Part shown: piece by piece, positions 54,129 to 64,000 of the stretch
Layout of the letters: each line of letters starts with the position of its first letter
Numbering within the stretch: position 1 is the stretch's first letter
Assembly: GCA_021401465.1 (NCBI GenBank)
Contig: JADDMT010000100.1
Location: forward strand, 1 to 64,000
Length of the DNA stretch: 64,000 bases
Source: Teratosphaeria epicoccoides
Lineage: Eukaryota; Ascomycota; Dothideomycetes; Mycosphaerellales; Teratosphaeriaceae
Direction of reading: 5' to 3'
Program-made: the position numbers and the translations under genes
The notes under the pieces: generated by a model
Told to the model about the DNA's origin: nothing
The model's database searches: none
The model's input: only the letters and a program-made list of their open reading frames with translations

Positions 54129-56056
54129 CTAGATGATGGCACGCAGCATTCTGTGCGGCAAATTCTTCCATGTCTCTTCCTTGACCGTGTTCTTGGACAA
54201 GTCTCTCAGCTCATCGACGTTCATCCTAATACCGCTGTTGACGTCCATCTCGGCCAAAGGAACGTACAGCCTCCAATCGCGACTCCAGAGCTTCCAGAAG
54301 ATGTAGAGCGCGAGGATCAGAGGTGCGGCAAGGTACTCCTCGAAGAAGCCGTATGCACTCGGGGATGCGCCAATGGGGAAGAGGGCGACGTAGAAGGTCG
54401 CCATCAGGCACAGAATGTTCATACCGAGACCGATCCTGGGAAGGAAATGTTAGTACGCACTTCGGCATTGTAGATTCTTGGGTGTGGTGCTTACCATGAT
54501 CCGACTACGCCGAACGCGGCCTTGTAAGGAATCTCATCGAGGCCGCGACCGTGGTATTTCCAGCCTGCCCGGAATCGGATGTGTGAGAGGCAGATGGTAC
54601 CCCAGATGAAGAAGTTGGCCAGACCAGACAACGCCAGAAGCCAGTTGAAAAAGGTGTCGCCGTTTTTCGTGGCTTCATTGGCGAAAGCCAGCAGACCGAA
54701 CAGCAGCTGGATGATAACACAGTAGATCGGACGACCGTGTTTGTCTACGTAGGCGAGGAACCTGGGTGCCATGCCTTGTGCAGCAAGCGCTTGCATGGTA
54801 CGTGTGCTGCCGAAAGCGCATGCGTTGGCGACGGACAGGACAGAGATCGTGATGACGGCATTCATGACGGAGGGTAGGCCCTTGATGCCTGCAAGCTTGA
54901 TGGCGATGACGAATGGCGAGTACTTGGATGCTGAGCTGGAGGCGTTAAGAAGATTCGGGTCGTTTGCCGGTACAATCAGGCCGATCATGAGCAGACCAAC
55001 AACGTAGAAGATGGCGATACGCCTGATGGTCATTATCAGCATGTCTTCCGCGATTCCATGTGTCCTCACACTCACCAGAACACCTGCTTCGTTGCTTGCG
55101 GAATGCTCCGCAGTGGATTTGCAGCTTCGGCAGCCGCGAGTCCGGTTAGCTCAGTGCCGGCAAAGGCGAACGAGGCTGTGACGAAGACTGAGCAGAATCC
55201 GTGGAATCCGTTCCTGAACGCAGCGTAAGGGGCGTGCCAGTACGTCCCTCCAATGTATCCGCGCGGGTCGGTCGAGACACCGCCGCAGTCGATGACAATA
55301 GCCAAGATAATGAAGCCAAGAGTTGCGACGACCTTGATGATGGACAGAACGAATTCCACCTCGCCGTAGCCGCGTACACCGAAGATCTGGATGACAGAGA
55401 GCGCTACGAGGAAGACGGTGATCCATACGCCAATATTCTGCTCTGCTGCGGTGTGCCAGTAGCTGAGCGTGAGACCGGCAGCCGTGATCTCGAAGGGAAG
55501 GACGGTGAGCCATTGGATCGCGTAGTCCCAGCCGCAGGCAAACCCCCACGACGGGTCGACGAAGCGGACGGCGTATTGGTAGAAGGCACCGTTAACAGGG
55601 TACATAACGGCTTTGCGTTCTGTCAGCTTCTCGCGTGGTCTGTTGCATACGCAGCTCACGTACCAAGCTCTGCCAAGGCCTGCATGACGAACAACAACAT
55701 GATGCCGATAACAATGAAGCAGATGACCAGAGACGCTGGACCACCGTCTGCCAGAGCTTCTCCAGAACCGATGAAGAAACCAGCCCCAATTGCGCCACCT
55801 ACAAAGCTGTCAGCCGCAGGTCTTCGACGACCAAGTGTCGCGTGCACCAACCGATGGCAATCATTTGCATATGTCTGCCCTTCAAGGAGCGGTTGAGCGC
55901 CTGTGATCCACCTTCTTGAATGTCATAGTCCGTTCCCGGCTGAGCAATAGGTAACCCATGTTCGTCGTACGCTGGTCCCTTCAGGCCTTTTTCACTCTCG
56001 TAAGGATCAGAGATGGTGAGTAGTGCCGCCGGGCCTTCATGTCGAGGAGCGGCCAT
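54129..56056 (-). CDS. Amino-acid permease (YAT/AAP family), five exons
   Basis: Proton-coupled amino-acid importer of the plasma membrane, APC superfamily. Exons 56056-55852, 55798-55664, 55610-55076, 55022-54495 and 54435-54129; four short introns (53, 53, 53 and 59 nt), the last with a perfect TACTAAC branch site; 569 aa. Joined motifs are as expected: IAIGGAIGAGFFIGSG, LAELAVMYPVNGAFYQYAVRF, GTYWHAPYAAFRNGFHGF, ASFAFAGTELTGLAAAEAANP, QATKQVFWRIAIFY, and a cytosolic C-tail. The N-tail is hydrophilic (about 55 aa). GATAA sites at 56303, 56485 and 56527 upstream fit nitrogen regulation. It belongs with general/dicarboxylic amino-acid permeases (GAP1, AGP, DIP5); exact substrate not readable. 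Confidence 0.92.
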
Positions 56057-58032
56057 GGTCGGACACTTCTTCGAGTGCTTAGTCGAAAGCCTTGTCAGGG
56101 ATGCGAATTGGACTTTGCGCAGGAGAGGGAGCGGGAGACGGGCGCGAGCACAGGCAAGTACCCCGCCAATAAGTATTATATCACAAGCTGCTCCTTCCGC
56201 GGGCTGTACACCTTAGGCAGATTCCCTCAGTATCGGACGTACCGTATCCTGACCTGCCACGCAGATACACGCTTTGGGGCGGCCGCAATAAGCAAGCGCG
56301 GCGATAACAAGCGGCCTGGAGCGCAGCAAGCAGAAGGCGATCTGCAGAACGCAAAGCTCGCGTGGTCGTCCCTAAGCCGCTTCTGGCCCTCGACCGAGGA
56401 CCAGACCAGACTCTCGGGACGCGGCTGTCTGGTGTGGAATGTACCCTGGTTCGAGCATCGACAGGTTCACGCGGGTGCATGGGTGATAAGGCCGGGAGCT
56501 TGCTAGCAACACTCGCATTATTAAGTGATAATATGGCACGAGCTCCAGCCGCTTCCATACATGGCGCGAAGCGAAGTCAAATGCGCAGTCGGTTTGGTCT
56601 TGATCTGAATTGTGGGCTACAAATTACTGCCCACCGGCGGCTCGTCGTAGCGGTTTGATAGACGCAAATTCTGCGACGGTTGTCCCCAAAGATGAGCATC
56701 CACCGTACAGCTGACGCAGCTGAAAATGAAAAGCCTTTGGTGAAGGTTGCCTGCAGGTGGTAGATTGGTAGCACATGTTCTGCATCGTGGTGGCGTAAGG
56801 CAGGCTTAGACGATCCGCCGGCTGGGAGGTACAATACCAGGCTGAGGCAAGGTAAAGGTACAGAGAGTGCAGATCGTGCGGTGCACCGAACAAAGCACCA
56901 AAGGTTAATTTTGTCCCCACTGCCCTCGTACTACCGCGAATATTGTGGCCTCCTGGTACCAGTCTGGTAAATGTTTGCGAGATCCTGGAATACGCGTAGG
57001 GGCTGCTTAGACGCACAGCTTCTTGTCCACTCAAAGGACGCATCGCGCATGCCGACAGGCCGCGGAATCTCACCCTTCTGATTGCATGGCTAATATTGCC
57101 ACTGGAGCGTCCGTCGAGTCGCGTTACCCATTTTGGCAGGTGGCCGCGGTAGCAGATTGTGCCTCGATCACCGGTCGCGAAGCCGCCACAGCCGGCAACC
57201 GTGTGATGTCCGAGGAGCGCCTTGTACGATAAGGAGCGATTGTCGCGATAAGAGAGTCGGAGAAGCACAGGAGCGATGAGGTTGATGCAAGCAATTGTGG
57301 AGTGGGCGCCTCTCGCATCTTATTTCTCAACTGCTAGCTTGACAACGTGGACAATCACGCCTTACCAGCGCTTGCAGAACTCAATTTGCGCTTGGCAGCG
57401 CTCGGCCAGCCAGCCACGAGTCACGACAGAACGAGCCGGAAGGATGCTGAAGCTCATATCGTCTAATCGTCTAGCAACAGCAAGAGAGTCCATGCAAGGC
57501 CGGTATTACAAGGAGCCATTGCATTGGTCGGGCGATTCAGCAATCCATTGACATGTCGAGTGAAAATGTCATGAGATGGATACAGGTCAACATCATTATT
57601 GGCAAGCTTGTCTTGCTGTCTTACTGAAAACCTGACCGCGGTTCTGCCCTCTGATTGGTCCCTCAAGAACTCATGGTCATGTGATGCGGGGGAGTGAGCT
57701 GCCGGTTAGCAAGTAGCAAGCTTGCTCGCTGCTTAGATTGATTTTGAGCGTTACAGCGCGCTCCTGGCATACCTTGTTGACAGTCACGAATCATCGAATG
57801 TGTTGACAAGTAGGCAGTCACGTCAGCAAGCGATCAGATGGAGTCAGGTGTACATGGAATATTTGACGGGCCAGCCAAAGTCAAGGTCGCTAGGCGATAA
57901 GATGTTGGAACCATATCTGCTCTTATTACTGGACCAACAAACATAAGTCGCGTAAGTCAGCATCTCATCCCGAGGATCCCAAAACCCTGAGAGCAACCAC
58001 CCCGGTGATATGACCGCCGCAGCCCACAGCTC
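56057..58032. other. Intergenic, upstream of permease and downstream of SSP3
   Basis: Includes GATAA sites at 56303-56307, 56485-56489 and 56527-56531 in the permease promoter. A 214-codon minus frame (56624-57268) shows no similarity or splice structure and is not called. Confidence 0.5.
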
Positions 58033-58405
58033 TCAAGCGCCCGAGCACTTAGCCTTCGTATTGATATCGGTGTTCGGTTCGTTAGGCTGGCAGATTGCAC
58101 CTGGTCTGTTGCAAGGGTTGCTCTACGATATGCCGATCAGCTCAGGTAATGACAGGCGTGGCGGCACAGAGGACGCTGCCATACCGGAAGACACAGCTGC
58201 CTCCTCAAGTTCGGATTAGCTTGTCGTTCTAGGTCGTCTGGGTAGCAGACACCATTGCCATCGCCGTTCCCCACAACGCAACTCTGGAGGTCGTTAGTCC
58301 GAGGTTGAGAGAAAGGCAACACGGGCGTGCGGATGGATATACCCAGTCTGCGGCTGCAGCTCCAAAGAATGAGAGGAGCATTGCGGCGGTCGTGGCGAGC
58401 TTCAT
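58033..58405 (-). CDS. Small secreted six-cysteine protein (SSP3), three exons
   Basis: Hidden gene of 83 aa: exons 58405-58343, 58283-58185 and 58122-58033; introns 59 nt (GTATAT..ACTAAC..TCCAG) and 62 nt (GTATGG..GAGCTGATC..CGTAG), both phase 0. Residues 1-19 are a textbook signal peptide (MKLATTAAMLLSFFGAAAA). The mature 64 residues carry exactly six Cys (23, 34, 52, 58, 65, 80), enough for three disulfides, and are otherwise polar with Asn, Pro and Gly. No known fold is named; size and spacing would suit a compact knottin-like structure, and an effector role is possible but unproven. Each exon alone is too short to be found as an ORF; what convinces is that signal peptide, both introns and the even Cys count agree in one frame. 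Confidence 0.72.
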
Positions 58406-59006
58406 TTCGATCTTTCGCTATGGTTGGGCTGGAGAAATGATTGGCGAGAACAGCTTTTGAGGGTAGTGATCCAGACGTAAGGCTACACCGGAAGTACAGA
58501 GTTAAGTATCGTTTGAGCCAACTGTCCACAAAGTCGGGGTCAAGAATCAGTGTGCTCGCCGACGGGAGATCTCTGCCGTATGGGCACCTGAGACATTGCC
58601 ACGGATCATCCATATTCGGTCGCCGTCGGGTCAGCAGACCTCAGTGGTTGTATGAGCCAATCAATTCTCACATGTGTCTGAGGCTGTCCCTTGAGAGAAG
58701 CAGTGCATAACCAGTGCGCTGCTATAAAGAAGCCGAATCTGCATTAGAAGGACGGGGCGGGTGCGCGTGGCTGGAAATGAACAAGGCTGTGCTCGCCAAG
58801 GCTGTAGTTGACTGTGTCGCTGACGGCAGGCGCAAACGCTGACCTCACAGGTCAAAGACGAGGTACGAGCCAGAATTTGTACGAGATGTTGAGCATATGG
58901 AAGTTGTTATGAAGCCGTGTCAGACACCTCGTGTCATAGGACAAGATCTTGTTGCGTTGATCTTGGACCGTTTTGGGTCATCGCCAATCACGACCTCAAC
59001 CCCGAC
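58406..59006. other. Intergenic, SSP3 upstream region
   Basis: About 600 bp between the secreted-protein gene and the 3' end of the carboxylate transporter. No gene seen. Confidence 0.5.
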
Positions 59007-60684
59007 TCAAGGCTTTTCAATACCATCATGCTCACGCACGTGCTCCTCTCGATGCCCCGGACGATACGCAACCTCTCCAACAGCCTTCTGGCCCGCCGCG
59101 TCCTCCAAGTCACGATCATGAGCAACACCCAAGTGTCGATTCTTGAACTCAGGTCCCAGGAAGGTCAACAGGATGACATACCCGTACACACATCCCAAGA
59201 AGATAGCGATGACAATACCATACTCATAACGTTTTGTGGCGACCCCGGTCTTGGAGATCTTCGGTGGCAACGGAAAGCGCTCACCAATTGTCGCCTCGAT
59301 GGTCGAAGAGGCGCTGGAGACGAGGTTGCCGAGTTGGTAGGATGTACCGACCACGAAGGTCCGGAAGGAACCTGGGCTCAGCTCCATAAGGTGGATCCTG
59401 TCGAACGTCAGCATTCTTGCTCGAGGATCTTGCAGGCTGGTGATACTCACGGGATTACACCCCAAGCTCCCTGGACACAGAACTGCTCGAAGAAAGCCGC
59501 CGCGATGACTTTCTCGCTGGGTGTGAATCCATACGGGTATAATAGCGCACCACCAATGATACACACCACAATGATACTGAGACGTCGACCAAAGACCTGG
59601 GACGAGTAGCCGACGACAGTACCGCCAGTAATTGCTCCCAAATTGGCGACGACCTGTGTGACCGTGACTGCGTTCGGAGAGAAGTTGAACTGGTTCTTCA
59701 ACATTGTTGGGTAGAGATCCTGCGAACCATGGGACATGAAGTTGAAGCCCGCCATAAGTAGAACGAGGTAGATCAGCATGAGCCAGTGGCGTTTCAGGGC
59801 GACTTTGCCTTCAGCGATGAACGTCTTGCCAACACTGCTGCCTGCTGCACGCACGCGTTGGCGCTCGATGTAGCTGTCCGTCTCGGGCAAGCAAAGACGG
59901 AAGAGGATAATCAAGACAGGCGGGCAAGCACCGAACCAGAAAAGCGGTCTCCAGCCATGTGGCGTAGTGTCGACCAATGCGCGCGCAAACGCTGTTGCCA
60001 ATAGATACCCGAATGCATAACCTGCCAGGGTCATAGGTCGGGCGTCAGCAGATACCTCAATGGGCCCTTATAACCGCAATACTGACCTTGCTGTAGCATT
60101 CCGGAAATGATACCTCTGGCGCGCTCAGGCACATCTTCCAACGCGGTCGCGGCGGCATTGCCGTACAATCCGCCCATTGCGATCCCAAAGAGAGCGCGCA
60201 CCGCAAGGAATTGCTTGTAGTTGGTGCAGAAGCCGGTGCCAAGCTCGAGAACGATGAACAAGATATTGTTGACAACGAATGGCCATTTCCGACCATATCG
60301 ATCTGCAGCAATGCCGAAGATGATCGAGCCGACTGACCTAAACATGAGCACAAGCGTAATGCCCCATGTGATGTCTGCAGTGGACTTGTCGAAGCTCTCC
60401 GCCAGCTCGGAGACTGTGAGGGACACAGTGAAGAAGTCAAAGGCGTCCCATGTCCATGCAACGAATGCGCAGAGGAAGAAGAGCCATTGCTTGGTGTTGA
60501 GCGTTGCCAGCAAAGTAATGGGATTCTCGACCTTGTCCATCGGAGGCTTCAATGTAGAGAGTCGAGTACCAAGGTATTTCCCAACGCTCATCTTCTTAGG
60601 CGTGTCGCCGCTGGCTGGAAGAGCCACATCGTCGCGGTCCTCGGCGTACTCTGGCGAGCTGGTCCTCTTGTAATCGCTGGCCAT
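59007..60684 (-). CDS. JEN-type monocarboxylate/dicarboxylate transporter (MFS)
   Basis: Plasma-membrane proton symporter for carboxylates such as lactate, pyruvate or succinate. Exons 60684-60087, 60021-59451 and 59397-59007; introns 65 nt (GTCAGT..CTGACG..GGCAG) and 53 nt (GTGAGT..GCTGACG..GACAG); 519 aa. Joined motifs: WTWDAFDFFTVSLTV, MFRSVGSIIFGIAADRYGRKW (MFS signature), GMLQQGYAFGYLLATAF, the JEN-family signature NFMSHGSQDLYPT (from about residue 293), GVIPIHLMELSPGSFR, and GNLVSSASSTIEATIGERFPL. Twelve transmembrane segments are expected. The Jen1-like subfamily is usually repressed by glucose; no regulatory site was assigned here. Confidence 0.93.
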
Positions 60685-62291
60685 GCTGTGCTCTAAGACG
60701 TGGTCAGTCCTGGAGATTCTGCATGCAAGTCAAAGTTGACTGCCGCCATTGGATCATAAAGCCTACGTCCCGAAACCAATGCTATCGCAATGAATAAAGC
60801 ACGCCTTTGTTTGAGCTCAGCTGATCTAAGCCAAGCGGCTCGGCTGCAGCTGCTGAGAGATTGTTGCGAGGATTGACAACACAACCGAAGCTGAAACGAA
60901 GCGGCCTGCCCTCACGCGGCGTCTGCGGCCTTTTGACATCTTCTGATTTCGGAACAGCATCATGAGCTAGCCCAAACTGCGCGGCACAGAACGGCTAACC
61001 AAGCAGAGCGCGTGGAAAACACATGCTCTAAGCTCCAAGCTCCAAAGTGATCCCCACTAGCCCGCCACCACCTGTGGAGGGGTGCGGAGAGCAAAGGTAC
61101 TTTTTTTTTTTAAATTTCTGACCAATGCGAGCGATTCAGATTCTTTGTGGAAGTATCATTTTCCTCCTCGCAGAACGTTTCCAGGTAGAAGCTAAGCGGT
61201 CTTCTGATAGTGACGGCACGTGCATCTAGCTTGTTGGAGTAACTGTGGTGGCCGGCCCATTCCTGGTATGGTCTGATCCATCTGTTCCGTAATCGACATG
61301 ACAAGTGCGACAGGCATAGCCGAGCGACAGAATCTGCGACGAGCGGAGAAGATGCTATCACACGTGTTGGTGCGAGAGACTGAGTGTGGACATGTATGTT
61401 ACCCGAACGCGGTAGGGCCAAGACAGCGAACATTTATGGCAAAGTGCATCACTGTGATTTAAGTCAACGGGAGTCTTCCCGCCTTATCGTATCGAACTCG
61501 GCGCATACGCGCTCTGCAACAGAATCACTCTGCTTATCTTCGCTATGGATATACTCCATAGTATGGCCGACCATAGTATGGCCGAGGATTCGTCAGGAAT
61601 GTTCCGTTGAAGCAAGCGCGTCAAACGCCCGCACGATCAATCGCACGATTGGACAAATGGTTCGCGCATGCAGGCTTGGTTCATGCTGCGCCGTTGCGGG
61701 CAAAGCAATTGCAGCATGCCACGTTCATGCACCGCTTCAGGAACAAGATGACATGTATACATCGGTATACACGTTCAAGTTCCGCGCCGCGCTATCGCAA
61801 AGTCCAGTCCTGCGCCCCGCGCTGAGGCATCCTGATCTGACCGACCAGAAGTTACAAGCGTCTGGCGCCACCGTGGATCCGCGAGCCGGTGCTCAACAGC
61901 AGTCACCGCCGCCGACCATCTTCAACAAAAGCACTGTCACGATCTGACGTGGGACAGGTCATTGGTGAATAGATCGATGACGATCTCCGCAATAATACAT
62001 GCACGTTAGCAGGCATGCTTCGGAGCTTCAGCCTCACTCTCAACTCCTGCAGACTCACGCGCTGACCCGCTGCAGCCTCGAGGCACCCAGACTCACAGTG
62101 GTGCCTCGAAGAATAAAATGGAAGGTCCTTCTCCAGCATTCCTTTTCGTGCCTTCCTGCACCACACTCACCAGTTCAGCCCACACACAATCATTCAGAGC
62201 CAAGGTTGCTTGAAATCCCTGCCTCCGGCCCCGTGCATTCACAGTTTTCAAGCAGAATTGATTGCATAAGACTCGTTGTCACGCGCCTTCA
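60685..62291. other. Divergent intergenic region with tandem palindrome
   Basis: 1.6 kb between the carboxylate transporter and the AAA-ATPase-type gene. Contains a T11 run near 61100, and two tandem 15-bp units (61556-61570, 61571-61585) each holding the palindrome CCATAGTATGG. No gene seen. Confidence 0.5.
61556..61585. repeat. Two tandem CCATAGTATGG palindromes
   Basis: A 15-bp unit repeated twice without a gap. Each unit contains a perfect 11-bp palindrome (5-bp half sites, one central base), the geometry of a dimeric regulator site. About 700 bp upstream of the AAA-type gene and 870 bp upstream of the transporter. Confidence 0.75.
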
Positions 62292-64000
62292 ATGAGCCAG
62301 CGTGCAGCCGCCACTACCACCTCCACGTCATCATCCCAGCCCTCATCTACTTCGGGCGAGGCAACGGCTCTGACACCAGCTTCAACCCCGTCGGAGACGT
62401 CAGCACGCGGCACGGTGCCGATTCATCAGGTTCGGACCATACAAGACGGCAAGATGGACGAAAAGCAAAAAGATCAGACCGTTGCGACCGCCGAAGGCCA
62501 AGAGCTTGACCAACCGATCACCACTGCAAACGAGCCGGGTCAGGATGAGAGCAAGAAAATCAAGTTGCCTAAGAAGAAAGCGCGCTGTCACAAGGCTTCG
62601 CACATGAAGAAGAAGAAGGTTGCCGGCAAGCCTGGCGAGAAGAAGAGTCGCGCCGGCGACAGTTTAGATGACGACTCGGAATCAGAGAATGACTTGAACA
62701 GTGACACTACTTCTGAGGAGGACGAGAAGGCCAAGCGCAAAGCCAAGAAAAGGAAATCTGCAAGGAAGGCAGCGAAGGAGCAGAAGCGGCGAAGGAGTGT
62801 TGCAGAGGACGACGCTAATGCAGACAGCTCAGAAGACAGCTCGTCTGAAGAAGAAGCGAAGAAAGGCAGGAAGTTGAAGAGCGCAAAGAAGGCAGGGAAG
62901 GAGAAGAAGAGACGGAAGTCAAGAGAAGACAGTGAGACATCTGATTCAGATGCCGCCTCTTCAGAGCCCAGCTCTTCTGAAGACGAGACGCCCAAGAGCA
63001 AGAAGAAGAGCAAGAAGGTCAGAAAGTCAGTCGTTTCTGAGAGCAGTGACGACGATGAGGCATCGCCGACCGAAGACATCAGCGCCCTGCAGTCACAAAT
63101 CGACGCGCTGTCAGCGAGGCTGAAAGCAGCCGAGAAGCAGAAGAAGAAGTCGTCCAAGCGCCGTGGCTCGACTGACAAGTCGCCTAAGGGCAAGCGGAAG
63201 GCGAGCAAGAAGAGTGGCCCAGTCAATTTCAAGAGGGTGGATCAATTATGGGACTCTAGCATACACAACTACAAGCTGAAAGAAAGCGCGGAGGAAGACG
63301 AGACTGAATTTGCCGAGTATGCCTTCCTTGTCCGACGCTGCTTCAACTGGGAGAACAAATATACGGAGACTGTTGTCGATATCAAGAGCAAGCAGTTGAG
63401 GGCAGTGCTTGCGGAGGTCATGAAGGACTGCAAATCTGTGAGTTTGGAAGCCGAGGAGCCTACCATCGATCCGAACCTCCTGTTTTTGTACATTGAAGAG
63501 CTCCGAACATACCGTAAGAAGACTCTGAAATTGAAGATCAGGGCAGAGAAGAAGCGCAAGACTATCAAGAAGCTTGAGCAGCAAAAGACATTATGCAAGA
63601 CGCTTGTTGCATATCTGGATGAGGATTATGCGGACATCAAGAAGACACTGTATCCGCTGCTTGAAGCAGGCAACATCACGTTTGAGCTAATGTGGGCGCT
63701 CTTCAAGCCGAATGAGATTGCAGTCACTTCCTGCTACGGCAGCTGGGACGAGCCGCGCTGCTTCAAGGTTGACTATGCTACGAAGTTCATGACGATGACT
63801 CGTGGTGAGTGGTATTGCATTGAGGGCAAGTATCTTGAATACGACGGCAAAAATTTTGGCTACGGCGCCTTCGAGGCTGATGTCGAAGCTTTCAAAGGTC
63901 CGCGTAAGATTACAAGCCTGTCCACATACCCGCTAAAGTACCACAAAGATCCGGTAGGCGTCAGGAAGAAGATTATCGAGCGTGGCGAGAGCTTTGCAAA
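62292..64000 (+). CDS. N-terminal part of a DUF7025-type AAA-ATPase-family protein (cut by window end)
   Basis: Open from ATG 62292 to the window end, at least 569 residues, no intron needed. The first 280 residues are very charged: Lys-rich blocks alternating with Ser/Asp/Glu clusters (SSEDSSSEEE, SESSDDDE), like a nuclear, phosphorylated tail, with a short coiled coil near 258-275 (ISALQSQIDALSARLKAAEKQ). From about residue 310 there is a folded part ending in the pattern FKPNEIAVTSCYGSW, PRCFKVDYATKF, FGAF-type and STYPLKYHKDP, which resembles the DUF7025 region that precedes the AAA+ ATPase domain in a large fungal family. The ATPase domain itself would lie beyond the window, so this is inference. 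Function unknown. Confidence 0.72.
   Translation, partial: MSQRAAATTTSTSSSQPSSTSGEATALTPASTPSETSARGTVPIHQVRTIQDGKMDEKQKDQTVATAEGQELDQPITTANEPGQDESKKIKLPKKKARCHKASHMKKKKVAGKPGEKKSRAGDSLDDDSESENDLNSDTTSEEDEKAKRKAKKRKSARKAAKEQKRRRSVAEDDANADSSEDSSSEEEAKKGRKLKSAKKAGKEKKRRKSREDSETSDSDAASSEPSSSEDETPKSKKKSKKVRKSVVSESSDDDEASPTEDISALQSQIDALSARLKAAEKQKKKSSKRRGSTDKSPKGKRKASKKSGPVNFKRVDQLWDSSIHNYKLKESAEEDETEFAEYAFLVRRCFNWENKYTETVVDIKSKQLRAVLAEVMKDCKSVSLEAEEPTIDPNLLFLYIEELRTYRKKTLKLKIRAEKKRKTIKKLEQQKTLCKTLVAYLDEDYADIKKTLYPLLEAGNITFELMWALFKPNEIAVTSCYGSWDEPRCFKVDYATKFMTMTRGEWYCIEGKYLEYDGKNFGYGAFEADVEAFKGPRKITSLSTYPLKYHKDPVGVRKKIIERGESFA

Noticed and set aside
56624..57268. 214-codon minus frame upstream of the permease
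   Set aside because: No recognisable motif, poor start context, and it lies in what should be promoter sequence.
1..64000. CRISPR array, prophage, bacterial operon or rRNA
   Set aside because: Introns, gene families and codon layout are fungal nuclear; no regularly spaced repeats, phage genes or rRNA sequence were seen.

Overview
The window looks like a piece of nuclear chromosome from a filamentous ascomycete (Pezizomycotina, probably a Dothideomycete). The reasons are short GT-AG introns (about 45-120 nt) with CTRAY-type branch points, a divergent niaD-niiA nitrate pair, CYP61/ERG5, a class of GT2 transferase known from Zymoseptoria, fungal-only DUF families, and a retroelement riddled with C-to-T type stops. 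The species cannot be named from sequence alone.

Region 1 (1-7.5 kb) is a dead Ty3/Gypsy chromovirus with RIP-like damage. Gag, protease, RT, RNase H, integrase and chromodomain can be read only through many TAG/TAA codons, and a second LTR is nested inside gag in inverted orientation with a clean target-site duplication. Region 2 (7.5-15.8 kb) is a gene graveyard. It holds a frameshifted fragment of a lipoamide acyltransferase (E2), one apparently intact three-exon APH-like phosphotransferase, and a long broken DUF3435/FluG-type gene. Region 3 (15.8-31.7 kb) is normal gene space: a disordered hypothetical protein, nitrate reductase and nitrite reductase sharing a 1.3-kb promoter, a cysteine-rich secreted protein, a 1-Cys peroxiredoxin and a GT2 transferase. 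Region 4 (31.7-38 kb) has an orphan polyketide-synthase ACP relic, a secreted PI-PLC-like enzyme, a second small secreted protein and a cluster of simple repeats. Region 5 (38-64 kb) has ERG5, an RBM26/27-like RNA-binding protein divergent from a 9.8-kb intronless CSF1 lipid-transfer gene, an amino-acid permease, a third small secreted protein, a JEN-type carboxylate transporter, and the 5' end of an AAA-ATPase-type gene cut by the window edge.

The genes that clearly work together are niaD and niiA (nitrate to nitrite to ammonium), with NirA-like and GATA sites between them. The amino-acid permease also has GATAA sites upstream, fitting nitrogen control. The least expected content is three intron-split small secreted cysteine-rich genes found only by splicing (27.2, 35.3 and 58.0 kb), plus three relics (E2, DUF3435, PKS ACP). 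All exon models are read by eye from splice consensus and family alignment knowledge; no search or RNA data were available.
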